From Laburnicola sp. R22_1 (lineage: Eukaryota; Ascomycota; Dothideomycetes; Pleosporales; Didymosphaeriaceae): a stretch of 64,000 nt of DNA. The notes under the pieces are model-generated. The model was not told the origin of the DNA. It was given only the letters and a program-made list of their open reading frames with translations, and searched no databases. This document shows positions 1-9,628 of the stretch, in pieces. The stretch covers positions 62,001 to 126,000 of the forward strand of contig JACONQ010000006.1 of assembly GCA_014281115.1 (NCBI GenBank), read 5' to 3'. Within the stretch, counting starts at the first letter, position 1, and each line of letters starts with the position of its first letter. Position numbers and translations under genes: made by a program.

Positions 1-650
1 GCTGTGACATGTTGTATTGGAATTGAATTGAAGTTGAATTGGAGTTGAATGTAGTATCTGATGATGCTCTTCTAGAAGCTAGAAAGTCCTGACTTTATAT
101 AATGGCTACTGATTTGCTGTTTGCAAATCCCCTTGCTTGCATACTTTGGTTTGTCAACCCATTTGCTCGATCTGGTGCTTTCCTATAAGACTACAAAACA
201 AGCAAGATGAGTCTGTTCTGTAGACAAAGCTTCCATATCCATCATGTTTCCCAGCTGGGGTGTCGAGCGCACATGTTTGTTCAAGCAAATCGCTTTCATC
301 GTAGTGAGACATGCCTTCGTTCCCTCTTCCTACAAGGCTCTCCCGTGGGATGTGGCAGACGCGTGCGGTACAGCACCAAGCCAAAGGTCTGGAAACGTAG
401 ATGGGATCACCCTTAGGTATAATGCATGATATGGTCTCGGCACTGCTGGCCTGGTACTGTAAGCTATGCTGAGCCAGTGCTATTATATTCCTCAAACTAA
501 CAGTTAAATATAACTGCTAAAGCAACCTAGATACCTGCCTTGTTTGCTGCATGCAAAGGGCAACATACATAGAGTAGCTAGACAAAGTTCAATTACGGTC
601 CACCTTAATATCGCTCTAACTTTTGTCTCAGAACTATACTATAGCACAAC
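1..650. other. Non-coding flank with a possible TIR relic
   Basis: This stretch lies downstream of the CYP55-type gene. I see no recognisable gene; the small open frames here have no family features. At 369-397 there is a TA followed by a sequence like the terminal inverted repeat of the Tc1-like element at 2696, listed separately. Confidence 0.6.
369..391 (+). repeat. Relic of a Tc1-like terminal inverted repeat
   Basis: After a TA dinucleotide (369-370) the sequence CAGCACCAAGCCAAAGGTCT differs at only three of the first 20 bases from the left TIR of the element starting at 2696 (CAGTGCCAAGCCAAAAGTCT). All differences are transitions. No partner TIR is visible before 2690, so this looks like a solo end of a deleted or heavily mutated copy. 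Chance similarity cannot be excluded. Confidence 0.4.
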
Positions 651-2236
651 CTACCACACAACCGGCAACTCCACAATACCGACATCCCTCTCCGGCGGTG
701 TCCATTTAATCTCCTCAAACGGCACCGCAAGCCTCAACCCAGGAAGTCTCCCAAACAACGTACCTAGCCCACACATTAGCAAAGTCACCCACACTCCAAA
801 AAGTCCACAAAAAACTCACCAAACACAATCTCCAACTCCGCCCTTGCCAAAGGCTCCGCCACGCACCGATGCTGCCCCCACCCATACCCCATAGCAGCAT
901 GCCAGTCTTCGCCTCTCCCGCCCTGCTCCTTGCTCACAAAGCGCATTATATCAAAGGTATCCGGACCGGAGAAGACATCTTCGTCGCGACTTGCAGACTG
1001 CGTGGCTGCTATGATGCCCTCGCCGGCGCGGATGGTGTGGCCGGCAAGGACAATGTCTTCTTTTGCGACGCGGCGCGTCGCCATTGCGGAGCCGGTGTGG
1101 TAGCGGCACAGTTCTGAGACGAACGCTGGCGCGAGGAGGGCGGGATTCTCTTTGAGTTTGTGGAGCTGCGCGGGGTGTTGGAGGAGGGTTGTTACGCCCT
1201 GGTGAGCGCGGGGTGCGATGTCAGTTTTTGACGATCGTGATGGTGAGGAGGTGAGATCAGGCTGTACGTACTAGATTTATCATGTTTACCATTGTAGCGT
1301 TGCCTGCGACGAGGAGGAGGAAAGCGATTTGGACGGCGTCGGCGCGCTCGATGTGGCCTGGTTTGACGTGCTGGGTTACGAGGGTGCTGATGAGGTCGTC
1401 TTTGGGGACTTCGCTTCGTTGGTCGACGAGCGTGGCTATGTAGTCTAGGAGGACTCTTTACGGGAAACGGTGGATTAGTGATCGCGTGTTTTGGAGGCTA
1501 TGGTGTTGAAGACGTACTTGTTTGCGGTTGAAGCTTCGGTTGCTGTGGCGCTGCCGTTGCTGCGGACAGCGTTTTGCTGGGTGAGAAACTCGAGATCGTG
1601 GAAGGGGACGCCGAGGATACCGTAGATGATCTGAGGGTTGATGAGCCGTTTGGGAGTTATATTTCCGGGTTTTTGTGCTTACATATGAGGGTAGTGGCAG
1701 GGCGAATTTTTCTACGAGATCGACGGGCTTTTGGCAGCCTTCCTTGATCATGTTATCGAGCAACGTGTCGACAGTTTTCTGGATGTGTGGACGGAGTTTA
1801 GCTACGGCTTCCCAGGTGAAATGCGGCTCCACCATGCTTCTACAAGTACAGTGTCAGTGAGACTCTGTAGTCGTATAATTCACCAGCGGGACGTACCTCT
1901 GCTGCATGTGCTGCGGCGGATCCATATCCACGAATGTCGGCTTATTTTTGGCGGCTTCCTTTCCACTAGCACTCATTTCCGGAAAACCTGGTCGTGTTCG
2001 TTGCTGCAGCACCCATTAATGGACGTAAAACAAGTAGTCGTGAGGTTTGGTACCTTTGAGAGGCGATCGTCTGTCAGTACACTGACCACATCCTTATGCT
2101 TCACTACGAGCCACGGCTGGCTTCCATCCCAGAGCTGTACCCTAGAGACGGGGTCCGTGGCGCGTAGTCTTGCATACTCGGCAGGCGGATCCCAAGCTTG
2201 AGGTCGGGCGAAGGGAAAATTTGGTGGTGACACCAT
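651..2236 (-). CDS. CYP55A: Nitric-oxide reductase cytochrome P450 (P450nor, CYP55 family)
   Basis: Fungal P450nor reduces NO to N2O with electrons taken directly from NAD(P)H, in denitrification and NO detoxification. The gene reads on the minus strand as seven exons with six short introns. The start is the ATG at 2236, followed by [18 protein letters not shown]. Exon 1 ends at LSK; its first intron is 2004-2053. Family signatures are SMVEPHF, the I-helix segment [11 protein letters not shown] typical of CYP55, and the haem loop [15 protein letters not shown] with the cysteine ligand. The last exon reads [12 protein letters not shown] before the stop at 651-653. The joined protein is about 411 residues, close to the usual ~403. 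No membrane anchor is present, as expected for the family. An in-frame ATG at 2425 could give an N-terminal extension. The gene looks intact and borders a transposon cluster. Confidence 0.88.
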
Positions 2237-2693
2237 GGTGAGGGGAGATGATGAGGATGGATGGATCCCCGACTGAAGAGCGTACACAATAAGTTCAGAG
2301 TGAAGAAGTTCACTAAATGGCAAGAGTTTGTGTTGGTGTGATTTAGGTTGTAGGTACTGTTGGTTTCTTATAGGGGAAGGACAGACTGTCAGTAGGTCGA
2401 CTCGCCACATTTTCGAAGAGGGCATCTTATGATATGGCGTTACGTTGACTAACAGCTTGCTTGGTACAACTCAGATGATTTTACACATCTCCGCGGGCAC
2501 ATCTTGTGACGAGTCTACGTCATTTTTACAATCGAGAGGCGAATAGGAATAGTCGTTTCCACTACGCAATAGTTTCCGGTACATATCTCTTTTACGAAGT
2601 GCCTAAGTTTTATGATTTGACTATTCTTTCGACCAGCAGTGACTTCATGTCGTGGGTAGAATTCAAAGAAGGTGTACGGAACACGAGGTCGGT
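2237..2693. promoter_or_regulatory. 5' flank of the CYP55 gene
   Basis: The region between the P450 start and the Tc1-like element. The P450 frame stays open upstream to an ATG at 2425, so part may be 5' UTR or coding for a longer isoform. I identify no specific operator or TATA box. Confidence 0.4.
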
Positions 2694-2695
2694 TA

Positions 2696-2722
2696 CAGTG
2701 CCAAGCCAAAAGTCTGTTCCCC
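2696..2722 (+). repeat. Left TIR of the Tc1-like element
   Basis: This pairs with 3994-4020 on the opposite strand with about three mismatches and sits directly after a TA. Confidence 0.88.
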
Positions 2723-2787
2723 CAACACGCTAACGCGCGTACACCAACACCAACACCCTATTTTCAACACTACATTACTCCACCAAT

Positions 2788-3883
2788 ATGAGCTCTTTTG
2801 GTGTAGAAATTTCAGGAAATCGTCGCCGCAATGCCGAATTATCTGTCCAGCAACGGGATTTAATTATCGCGAAGTGTGAGGCGGGCGCGTCATTGCGGGA
2901 GTTGGCTGAGGAGTTTAACTGTACGCGTCGCTGCATCAACAAAACACTTCAGAGATATGGAGAACAACACCACAATTAATCGCGGCCTCGATTAGGGCGT
3001 CCCTAGGCGCTTAATACACATGACAAGCGTGTACTCTATTGAGAGGCACGAAAAAACCCGAGGATCGAATACCCAGCCCTCCTCCGCGAGGCCTCCCTCC
3101 GCCGCATCTCTTGAACGACTGCATATCGCGCATTAAAGGCAGAGAGCCTGACCAACTTCCGGGCAGCGCGGAAGCCCAAGATCACTCGCGCGGTGGCCCA
3201 GGAGAGGCGTCAATTCGAACGGGAATATCGCAATTGGGGATGGCGCGGACAGCCCTTCCGGTTCTTAGATGAGTGCTCTATTCAAAGACGCTCCGGCGGC
3301 ACATCTACATAGGTTTTTCGCCTCCCACATAAGAAATGGAGATATGAGATGATTGAGGAGACAGTTATATCAAGATCTCGCGCGGCAATAGTGTGGGCGA
3401 GTATCTGGCTTGATTGGAGAGGGCGGGTTCAGCGGAGTCCCTTAGTGATCATGCCCAGGGACCCAGCAGCTCGTCGCAAAGGATACAGCGCATGGAGTTA
3501 TATTAAAGCTCTACGCGAAGGACTCCTCTGTAATTATCACGCAGGAGATATCTATATGCACGACAACGCGCCCATCCACAGGGCGCGACAGTCGCTCGAT
3601 TTTTTTAGCGGAACACAGCATACAACCGATCGAGTGGCCGCGTTATTCCCCCGACATCAACCCCATCGAACATCTCTAGTGGTCCCTTAAGAGAGAACTC
3701 TATAAGCGTTACCCCAATATAGGCGACCTTAGCGACGGCGACGAGGACTTTGAGACCTTCTGCGCGGCGTTGAAAGATTGCTGGCGTAGGATCCCTGATT
3801 CGCTGATTCGCAAGCTTATACTTAGTATGCCGCGCCGCCTACTTGCTCTCCGGCGTGCGCGCGGGTATCAAACAAAATATTGA
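2788..3883 (+). pseudogene. Tc1-like transposase (DD34E), broken
   Basis: The gene opens at ATG 2788 with a 63-residue helix-turn-helix segment (AELSVQQRDLIIAKCEAG, then LRELAEEFNCTRRCINKTL) and hits TAA after EQHHN. Further homology continues in other frames: FRFLDECSIQR near 3265 holds the first catalytic Asp, IYMHDNAPIHRAR at about 3550 the second, and SPDINPIEHL near 3655 the Glu, giving DD34E spacing if the frame change near the T7 run at 3599-3605 is ignored. A TAG interrupts IEHL-WSLKREL, where Tc1 proteins usually have a Trp-like position. The C-terminus ends RGYQTKY before TGA at 3881-3883. At least one frameshift and several stops make it non-functional as read. RIP-type mutation is possible but untested. 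Confidence 0.85.
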
Positions 3884-3993
3884 TTAAATAATTATCTCTA
3901 TATCAATTATCAACTCTCCGGGAGCGATATTGGGGGTGCCGGAGCGCTCTGCGCGACGGGGTGGTGATGATGGTGGACCTCGCTTACCCCTGC

Positions 3994-4020
3994 GGGGAAC
4001 AGACTTTTGGCTTAGTACTG
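3994..4020 (-). repeat. Right TIR of the Tc1-like element
   Basis: Reverse complement of the left TIR with a few mismatches; TA follows at 4021-4022. Confidence 0.88.
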
Positions 4021-4129
4021 TACAAGCTCTAGATCTTGGCTACCTTGGAAGCAGACCCGTATAGCCATAAACCCTGACTAGCGCTTAAAATGCAGCCCTC
4101 ATTATTTACAGGGCCAGCTGCATTACTAA

Positions 4130-4145
4130 GGGCCTGTTTGGTTTC
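4130..4145 (+). repeat. Left TIR of the Harbinger element
   Basis: Begins GGGCCTGTTTGGTTTC and pairs with 7269-7284 with a few mismatches. It is preceded by TAA. Confidence 0.85.
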
Positions 4146-4343
4146 GATTCCGTTTTCTACTCCGTTTTGTACAGGTAATCGCCGAGTAAGCCGCCGAGGC
4201 GTACAGGGGTTTTCGACGGCGGCTTGGCTGACAGGCATAGATCAAACGGAGTACTGTTTGGCACGTCTCCGTTATCCATCGTCGTCCTGGTGTTGGCTCC
4301 TAGCTACCTTTGTTAATTTTTTAGTGATTGTATTGTAAAAACC

Positions 4344-5486
4344 ATGTTGCAAACTCCATCGCAAGGTTTAATACGCCATAAGGTTCTCCAGCGCCTCGCA
4401 GCTGAGGCCCTGTCGTCGTCGTCGTCGTCGCCGTCAGCGCCCTCATCCTCACCGTCACCGTCGCCGTCGTCTGCAGAGTCCCGAGCGTCGTCGCGAGCCG
4501 TGACATGGTCGCCGTCACCCACCCCCGATGGAAATAAGGCCAAAAAGCTCATGTGGAGCACCACGATGCTAGAGGCTTTACTAGAGGCCCTCAGCGACCA
4601 GGCTGACGCTGGCCATCGCGCGGATAATAAGTTCAAACCTGAGGCGTGGACGTACGCCCGCGATAAGGTGGCTGAAGTTGCCACTGAGCTGGTGACCGTA
4701 AAACAGGTCAAGGATAAGTACGACAGCTGTAAGAAGGAGTACAGAATCTGGTCGGAGCTCCTCCGTCAATCAGGCTTCTCGTATGAAGATGGGAGGGTCG
4801 TCGCCGACGCGCCCGTACTTGACTCGTACTTTCATGCCCACAAGGAGGCTAGAAAGTATAGAAGGAGACCTCTGGATTTCCCTGAGTTGCATGAGAAGTT
4901 GTTCGAAGGCTATTCCGCCACGGGTGAGGACGCCACCACAATTGACGACTTCCTTGAGACACAATCGGAGCCGGCGACGTCAGTTGAGGACGACTTTTCG
5001 ATGGAGACGTCAGGCAGTGAGGCCTCAGGTGGGCGTCGTAAACGCGCGGGCACCAGGTTACTCAGGAACCAGGAGAAGCGGGCGAAAAATAAGACGACGT
5101 CGGAGGAGCGTATGGGCCAAAGAATTGACCATTTGACGTCGGCGATCTCAGAGCTCGTTGCAGTCAACTCTAGGGACTATCAGCAAGACGCTATTGTACA
5201 GTTTATAGAGGCTTACCAGTCGCTGGATGATCGACTCAAGTACCCTATCCTCGAGGGTTTTAAGGACGAGTTTGACGCCAAAGTCTTCCTCAGTATGAAA
5301 TCGCGCAGCGCGCAGAAGGCCTGGATAAAGCACCGCTGCAACGTTATACTTAACTCCACCGCTTTTGACAACAAGGAGACTCTGCGGGACGAGTTACAGG
5401 AGAAAATAGAGTCGTTAGAGTGGGTGGGGGATGGAGAGTTGAGCGTCAAAATTGACAAAAGAAGCTCAACTTCATGCCAAGACTGA
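4344..5486 (+). CDS. Harbinger ORF1: Myb/SANT-like DNA-binding protein
   Basis: This 380-residue protein is the DNA-binding partner usual in PIF/Harbinger elements, thought to help bring the transposase to the element ends. The Met at 4344 is followed by a Ser/Pro-rich segment (residues about 25-60) encoded by a TCG/TCC-rich tract. A Myb/SANT-like domain (Myb_DNA-bind_3 type) runs from about residue 70, with WSTTMLEALLEALSDQ and VTVKQVKDKYDSCKKEYRIW as recognition features. A basic stretch (about 225-255, KRAGTRLLRNQEKRAKNK) could be a nuclear localisation signal. The C-terminal third is helical and charged. The frame has no break and stops at 5484-5486, converging on the transposase gene. 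The family call is firm; partner function is inferred from related elements. Confidence 0.82.
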   Translation: MLQTPSQGLIRHKVLQRLAAEALSSSSSSPSAPSSSPSPSPSSAESRASSRAVTWSPSPTPDGNKAKKLMWSTTMLEALLEALSDQADAGHRADNKFKPEAWTYARDKVAEVATELVTVKQVKDKYDSCKKEYRIWSELLRQSGFSYEDGRVVADAPVLDSYFHAHKEARKYRRRPLDFPELHEKLFEGYSATGEDATTIDDFLETQSEPATSVEDDFSMETSGSEASGGRRKRAGTRLLRNQEKRAKNKTTSEERMGQRIDHLTSAISELVAVNSRDYQQDAIVQFIEAYQSLDDRLKYPILEGFKDEFDAKVFLSMKSRSAQKAWIKHRCNVILNSTAFDNKETLRDELQEKIESLEWVGDGELSVKIDKRSSTSCQD

Positions 5487-5762
5487 CGATAGTGGCGCGT
5501 GCGCAGCGCGAGTTTTCACCTTAGGAGGGCCGTCGTCCCTCAGTTCATCTAGAGTACTTTTTATAAGATTTTTGTTCCGCCAAGACCAAGATTTGCCCGC
5601 AAAATTTATACTTTTAGTGAATCTTACTCCAAATCACTATAAATTACAATGAATCTCAGGACGACCGCTCTACTAAACTGACGCTAGCGTACTTTTTCAA
5701 TTTCTTAACACCAAACTTTTGCTCATCAACTCGCCCACCTCTCTGCCCACCTACCCAATTAC
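5487..5762. other. Intergenic gap between convergent Harbinger genes
   Basis: A short AT-richer spacer between the stop codons of ORF1 and the transposase, presumably holding both 3' UTRs. I see no gene. Confidence 0.5.
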
Positions 5763-7003
5763 TCAACTATATACGACTCTGCGAGCAGTTATATACTGCT
5801 CCCACATGTCCTCTGCTATACGATCCCGCCGCTCCTCTATCCCAGGGTCGCCGGCGTCAAAATCCCCATCGGTTTCGGCGTCGCGCCGCAGGTGCTCTGA
5901 GCCCTCACCCTCATACTCCTCCATCTCATCAAGATCCTCGTCAACTTTGTACACCAAATTGATGAGATTATGGAGGGCAGCCAGGGCGTACACAAGCTTG
6001 ACCTGAGTCTTAATATCGAACTCATGTGGCCTGTCAAAAATCCGCCAGCGCCTTTTGAAAACACCAAAACAACGCTCCACAATATTTCTCAGGCTCGAAT
6101 GGCGATAATTGAACAACTCTTGCGGCGTCGCCGGGCTCATCCCCACCTCATAAATCTCTCGGAGATGGTACCGTACGCCGCGATACGGCACCATTATATC
6201 ATTGCTATTGACGTACCCAGCGTCGGCGACAAAGTACTTGCCTGGAGGAGCTGCAAAGCCCTTATCCCGAGCGCTTTTCAGTACCCTGCCGTCATGAGCG
6301 CTGCCCTCCCACCCGGGCAATAAGTACATGAAATTCATGTCAAAATCGACGACGGCAAGGACGTTTTGCGTAAGATCTCCATGGCGATTTCGATAACGCC
6401 TTTGGGCGGCGACAGGCACATGGATTGCAATCTGGGTGCCGTCCAGAGCTCCGATACAGTCCTCGAAAAATGGGTATCTTTTTGGGTCATCTCTTATCCT
6501 CTCCGGCACCTCATGTACGTCCTCTGGGGACTTGACGACGTCCTTGTACAGCGGCAACAGGGCGTCAAGTACCTCATGAAAATTACTATAATCGTCAACC
6601 CAGTTCACCCTTACCGCTAGGTTACTTACCGACTTATCGACTCCATCGAATGCCCTACTTTACGCATAGTGTTACGCCATGAAGCCCCGTTGCTGCAAAT
6701 ATACAAAAAGGTAAGGATCTTCTCCTCCATGGAGATCCTGCCGTCGCCGACGAGCTCATAGGATTTCATGTACTCGATAAGTACATGCCACGCCGCCGGC
6801 CGGAGTCGTGTCTCCTGAAATAGCTGAGTTGGGTCGCCCAGGCAGTCATCCAGCCACCGCGCACCCCTCCCTTGATCGTTTGAACGGGATCTGACGCCCG
6901 TGGGCCTGGCTTTGTTATCCAGCTGGTGGGCTAGGACAGCTACGACGCTGCTAAGGGCACCCACTACGGCCATCATCATAGGTTGGCTCAAACGATTCGA
7001 CAT
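5763..7003 (-). CDS. Harbinger transposase (DDE_Tnp_4 / HARBI1-like)
   Basis: About 396 residues. The start chosen is ATG 7003 (MSNRLSQPMMMAVV); the frame extends slightly upstream but without another ATG. Exon 1 carries the N-terminal helical region (GRISMEEKILTFLYICSNGA). A 50-nt intron (GTAAGT..TATAG) joins HSMESISR to NFHEVLDALLPLY. The catalytic residues are Asp in IGALDGTQIAI, Asp in YFVADAGYVNS and Glu in NIVERCFGVFKRRW; the last two are 48 residues apart (DD48E). The nuclease core is uninterrupted, so activity is plausible. The acidic C-terminus (DEDLDEMEEYEGEG) may be regulatory. It is transcribed toward ORF1. Confidence 0.88.
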
Positions 7004-7268
7004 GGCCGCACGTGACGCCGTCAAAGTACTCCGGTACAGCTACAGGTGCCCTCAGGCATCTGTAGCTACACTGGAGCTCCGTTTGGCCTAAAAAAGTAGA
7101 AAGTGGGCTTTTTTCAGGCTAGCAAGGATGTTTTATTGCCAAGCTCCGGTACGCAAAACGGCATCCGGTACGGCTTCAAAACGGCGTTACAAAACCAAAC
7201 ACGGCTTCGTTTACAACTCCGTTTTGCTAAGTAATCAAACCGGAGGCAAAACGGAGCTCCCTACCGAA

Positions 7269-7284
7269 GGAACCAAACAGGGCC
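7269..7284 (-). repeat. Right TIR of the Harbinger element
   Basis: Reads inward GGCCCTGTTTGGTTCC; TAA follows at 7285-7287. Confidence 0.85.
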
Positions 7285-8224
7285 TAATTCTACCATATCC
7301 ATAGGCCGCGCTCAATGGAGGAATGGCGCAAGATGCAAAAGTGGCTCCACCTGCCAGGAGAGTGGGACACAAACGGCATGCCTGTACGGATTTCACAAAG
7401 CGAAGAATACACGGCTGTCGCATGATAGTCTACCTTCGGGCCGCAGACTCTTTTACCGTCACGTGACAACTTGTACTAACTGTTCTGGGTTAAAAATCAA
7501 TCACGTGACGGAAAAAGAGTCCGCGACCCCAAGGTAGTCATTGCCGTCGCAGCCCGTCAGCAGATGCGGATAGTTTTCGGCATTGAATTCGAATTGCCGA
7601 ACAGAACGTCAAGTAATCCAAGCACATTCATAAACCAAGATATCGATAGATTCGGTCGTGCTATACTTATTCGTGCATCCACCTCCAGCCGGATGAACCT
7701 GCTCGAGTGCTAGTGCATCTTCGGCAAATTCGCTTTCAGTAGATCTTTCATACGACCCTCTTCGAATGTACAGTATTACAGATCCGGTAGCTGGGCGCGT
7801 TGGTGTGCCCAGGACTCTTTGCTTTCTCACTACAACCTTGTAGCATATGGTTGATATCCTTTCGTGGATGTCTTCAGGAAAGACAACGACCTGCAGACAC
7901 AGTCGCGGCTATCGTGCCCATGAATTCATATTATCTATTATCCCACCATATCATCAAAGATGTTGTGGCGTAGTGCGTTGTGGTGAAAAGACGGTGTAGT
8001 GTATGTCGACCAAAAACGAGAATCTAGATAAGCTTCCTAGCCGACTGGTGAATCATTTCAAGTCTCAGACATCTAAATCGTGATTGCGGCCGTTGCGGGT
8101 GCCATTTGGTACACACGTGTCAGGTTATTAGCCCTGACAGCGTGTTACCACGGGTGCACATAATGCACAGGCAGACTATGGAACTGGGTAGTAAGCGGCG
8201 AGGACGGTGCGCGCTACGGGCAGC
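7285..8224. other. Intergenic region containing a foldback element
   Basis: Between the Harbinger element and DTD1. Apart from the inverted repeat at 7430-7537 I see no gene or RNA. Confidence 0.5.
7430..7537. mobile_element. 108-bp foldback / MITE-like inverted repeat
   Basis: Two 38-bp arms (7430-7467 and 7500-7537) are inverted copies with about six mismatches, separated by 32 bp. Both arms start CTACCTT, contain GACTC followed by a T-rich run, and end in CCGTCACGTGA at the loop side. There is no coding capacity. I cannot define a clean target duplication, so it is either a MITE whose edges have drifted or a stand-alone hairpin. It is 145 bp from the Harbinger element but shares no end sequence with it. 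Confidence 0.65.
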
Positions 8225-9086
8225 CTACTCGAGCAGCTCGACGGGAATCTTGAACTCTTTCGTGATCTTTGTCATGTTGTTGACGAGATCGTTCACGTCG
8301 ACAGAAGTGGAAGCGCTGCTGCTCGGGGTGCCGATACCACCGGGGCCGAGGGAAGTAGGATCTTCCATTTTTGGAGGATTGGTGTCTACCTGGATGGTGA
8401 CCTTGGATAGCGTCAGCATGCGTCTCAGGACCAGTGTCAGACGAAGGATGCTGAGGCTGTACCTCATTGTCCAGACAGCTGTAGTCTATACCTACCGGCC
8501 CATCATTCACCAGCGCAACGTCCATCATGGCGGCGAATATGCCATCCTTGACCTTGTCTGGCTCGTAGAGGTCCTGGACCTTTTTGAAGAAGGCCTGGTA
8601 GAGTGCCTTGGCCTGTAGTCCGCTTGCGGACTGGTGAAAGTCGGGCTTGTTGCCCTTCTTCAGGGAAGCGAGGAGCGTGAACTGGGACACTAGCACGGAT
8701 GAGCCATGTGTCGCTTCCAGGAAGCTGGACTCGTCATACCACAAAGGACCTCGCCGCCGGTCTCCACCACGCCCTTTTTCCACTGGGCCCGTCAGCCTTT
8801 GCGTGCGCCCTTGACGTTGTGCTACTTACGCGGCCGGGCGGGTCTTTATCGTCGTCGTCCCAGAGCTTGGCTTTGAGTATCTTGGCCGCCATGGACTCGA
8901 CGTCTTTTGCCGTGTCGTCTTTGGAGATGGCGGCGAGGACAAGCAGGCCTCGGCCGATGGAGGAGATGAGCTGGCCATCGACCGTGACCGAGGCCGACTT
9001 GACGCGCTGCAGGACGGCTGGAGGGACAGGTCAGTGTCGTGGAGCACGTTGTGGAAGCCCAGACGACGGGTCGACATACTCCTCAT
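8225..9086 (-). CDS. DTD1: D-aminoacyl-tRNA deacylase (DTD)
   Basis: DTD hydrolyses D-amino acids (and glycine on tRNA-Ala) from mischarged tRNAs in the cytosol. The gene has four introns. Exon 1 is ATGAGGA (start 9086) and splices to give MRTVLQRVKSASVTVDG, matching the family N-terminus. Later exons read SSIGRGLLVLAAISKDDTAK, then EVLCVSQFTLLASLKKGNKP with the SQFTL catalytic motif, and VNDGPVTIQVDT with the NxGPV(T) motif. The NDGP|VTI join skips an intron beginning GTAGGT. A Ser/Pro-rich, about 40-residue C-terminal extension ends KIPVELLE; such tails vary among eukaryotic DTDs. All splice joins restore conserved residues, so the gene looks intact. It is divergent from NOT3. Confidence 0.9.
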
Positions 9087-9628
9087 GGTGGCGGGGTAGC
9101 CCTGGAGGGTCGCGGCTGCCGGATTGAGGGGTGAGGAAGGCGCTGCGCCGGGTGCGGCTGCCGCTGCCGGCGAGCACAAGGTGACAACGACTGCAGGCGT
9201 CCGAGAGGGTGAAGGATGGTCGCAGGGGACAACGAGAGTGAATTGCTAGCGACGGCAGAGGATTCCGCGTGCAGCCATGCTTCGCGCCAGGACGCGTCTG
9301 TGGACGGGAGACGTGACGCGGGGTGCGCAGGCCTGCGAAAGTGAGGCAGCCTTGGCAGCGGCCCACCAGCGCTAGCCCCAAACGGTGCTACCGCCAGCGA
9401 CGCGTCACGTGACCTGTGATCTCAATACAGCCTCCGTACCTGCCAGACCGACGCCAAACCAGTCGACCCTCACCCTCACCCGCCAGCAAACGGCTTCGAT
9501 CGCGCGCCTACTCCCGCATCGAGCCACACAGCGCATCCGGCCCCGACGGCAGCCCCCGACCGGCCACCGCAGCACCCGCCCCCGTTCTACTATCACCAGC
9601 ACCTCGCGCACGAGGCTCCGCCATCGCC
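9087..9628. promoter_or_regulatory. Divergent promoter region between DTD1 and NOT3
   Basis: A 542-bp, GC-rich interval between two start codons facing away from each other. It includes CGTCACGTGACC near 9404-9415, an E-box/CACGTG-type palindrome. No gene is seen; a long open frame reading through it is only the extended reading frame of the NOT gene. Confidence 0.45.

Larger units (their letters stand above)
2696..4020 (+). mobile_element. Tc1-like DNA transposon, decayed
   Basis: A 1,325-bp element bounded by terminal inverted repeats of about 27 bp. The left end begins CAGTGCCAAGCCAAAAGTCT; the right end, read inward on the minus strand, begins CAGTACTAAGCCAAAAGTCT. Both sides are flanked by TA (2694-2695 and 4021-4022), the target duplication of the Tc1/mariner superfamily. 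It holds one transposase gene with stops and a frameshift, so it is probably not autonomous. The element is 109 bp from the Harbinger element. Confidence 0.9.
4130..7284. mobile_element. PIF/Harbinger DNA transposon, apparently complete
   Basis: A 3,155-bp element with ends GGGCCTGTTTGG (4130) and, inward from 7284 on the minus strand, GGCCCTGTTTGG. It is flanked by the 3-bp direct repeat TAA (4127-4129 and 7285-7287), matching the TWA target duplication of PIF/Harbinger. It carries the two expected convergent genes: a Myb/SANT-like ORF1 (plus) and a DDE transposase (minus, one intron). Both are open with key residues present, so it may be autonomous. Subterminal regions carry repeated CCGTTTTG-type motifs. 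Confidence 0.92.

Noticed and set aside
9385..9628. N-terminal extension of the NOT3 reading frame
   Set aside because: Arg-rich and low in complexity; the conserved Not3 N-terminus starts at 9629 and the extra codons are 5' flank.
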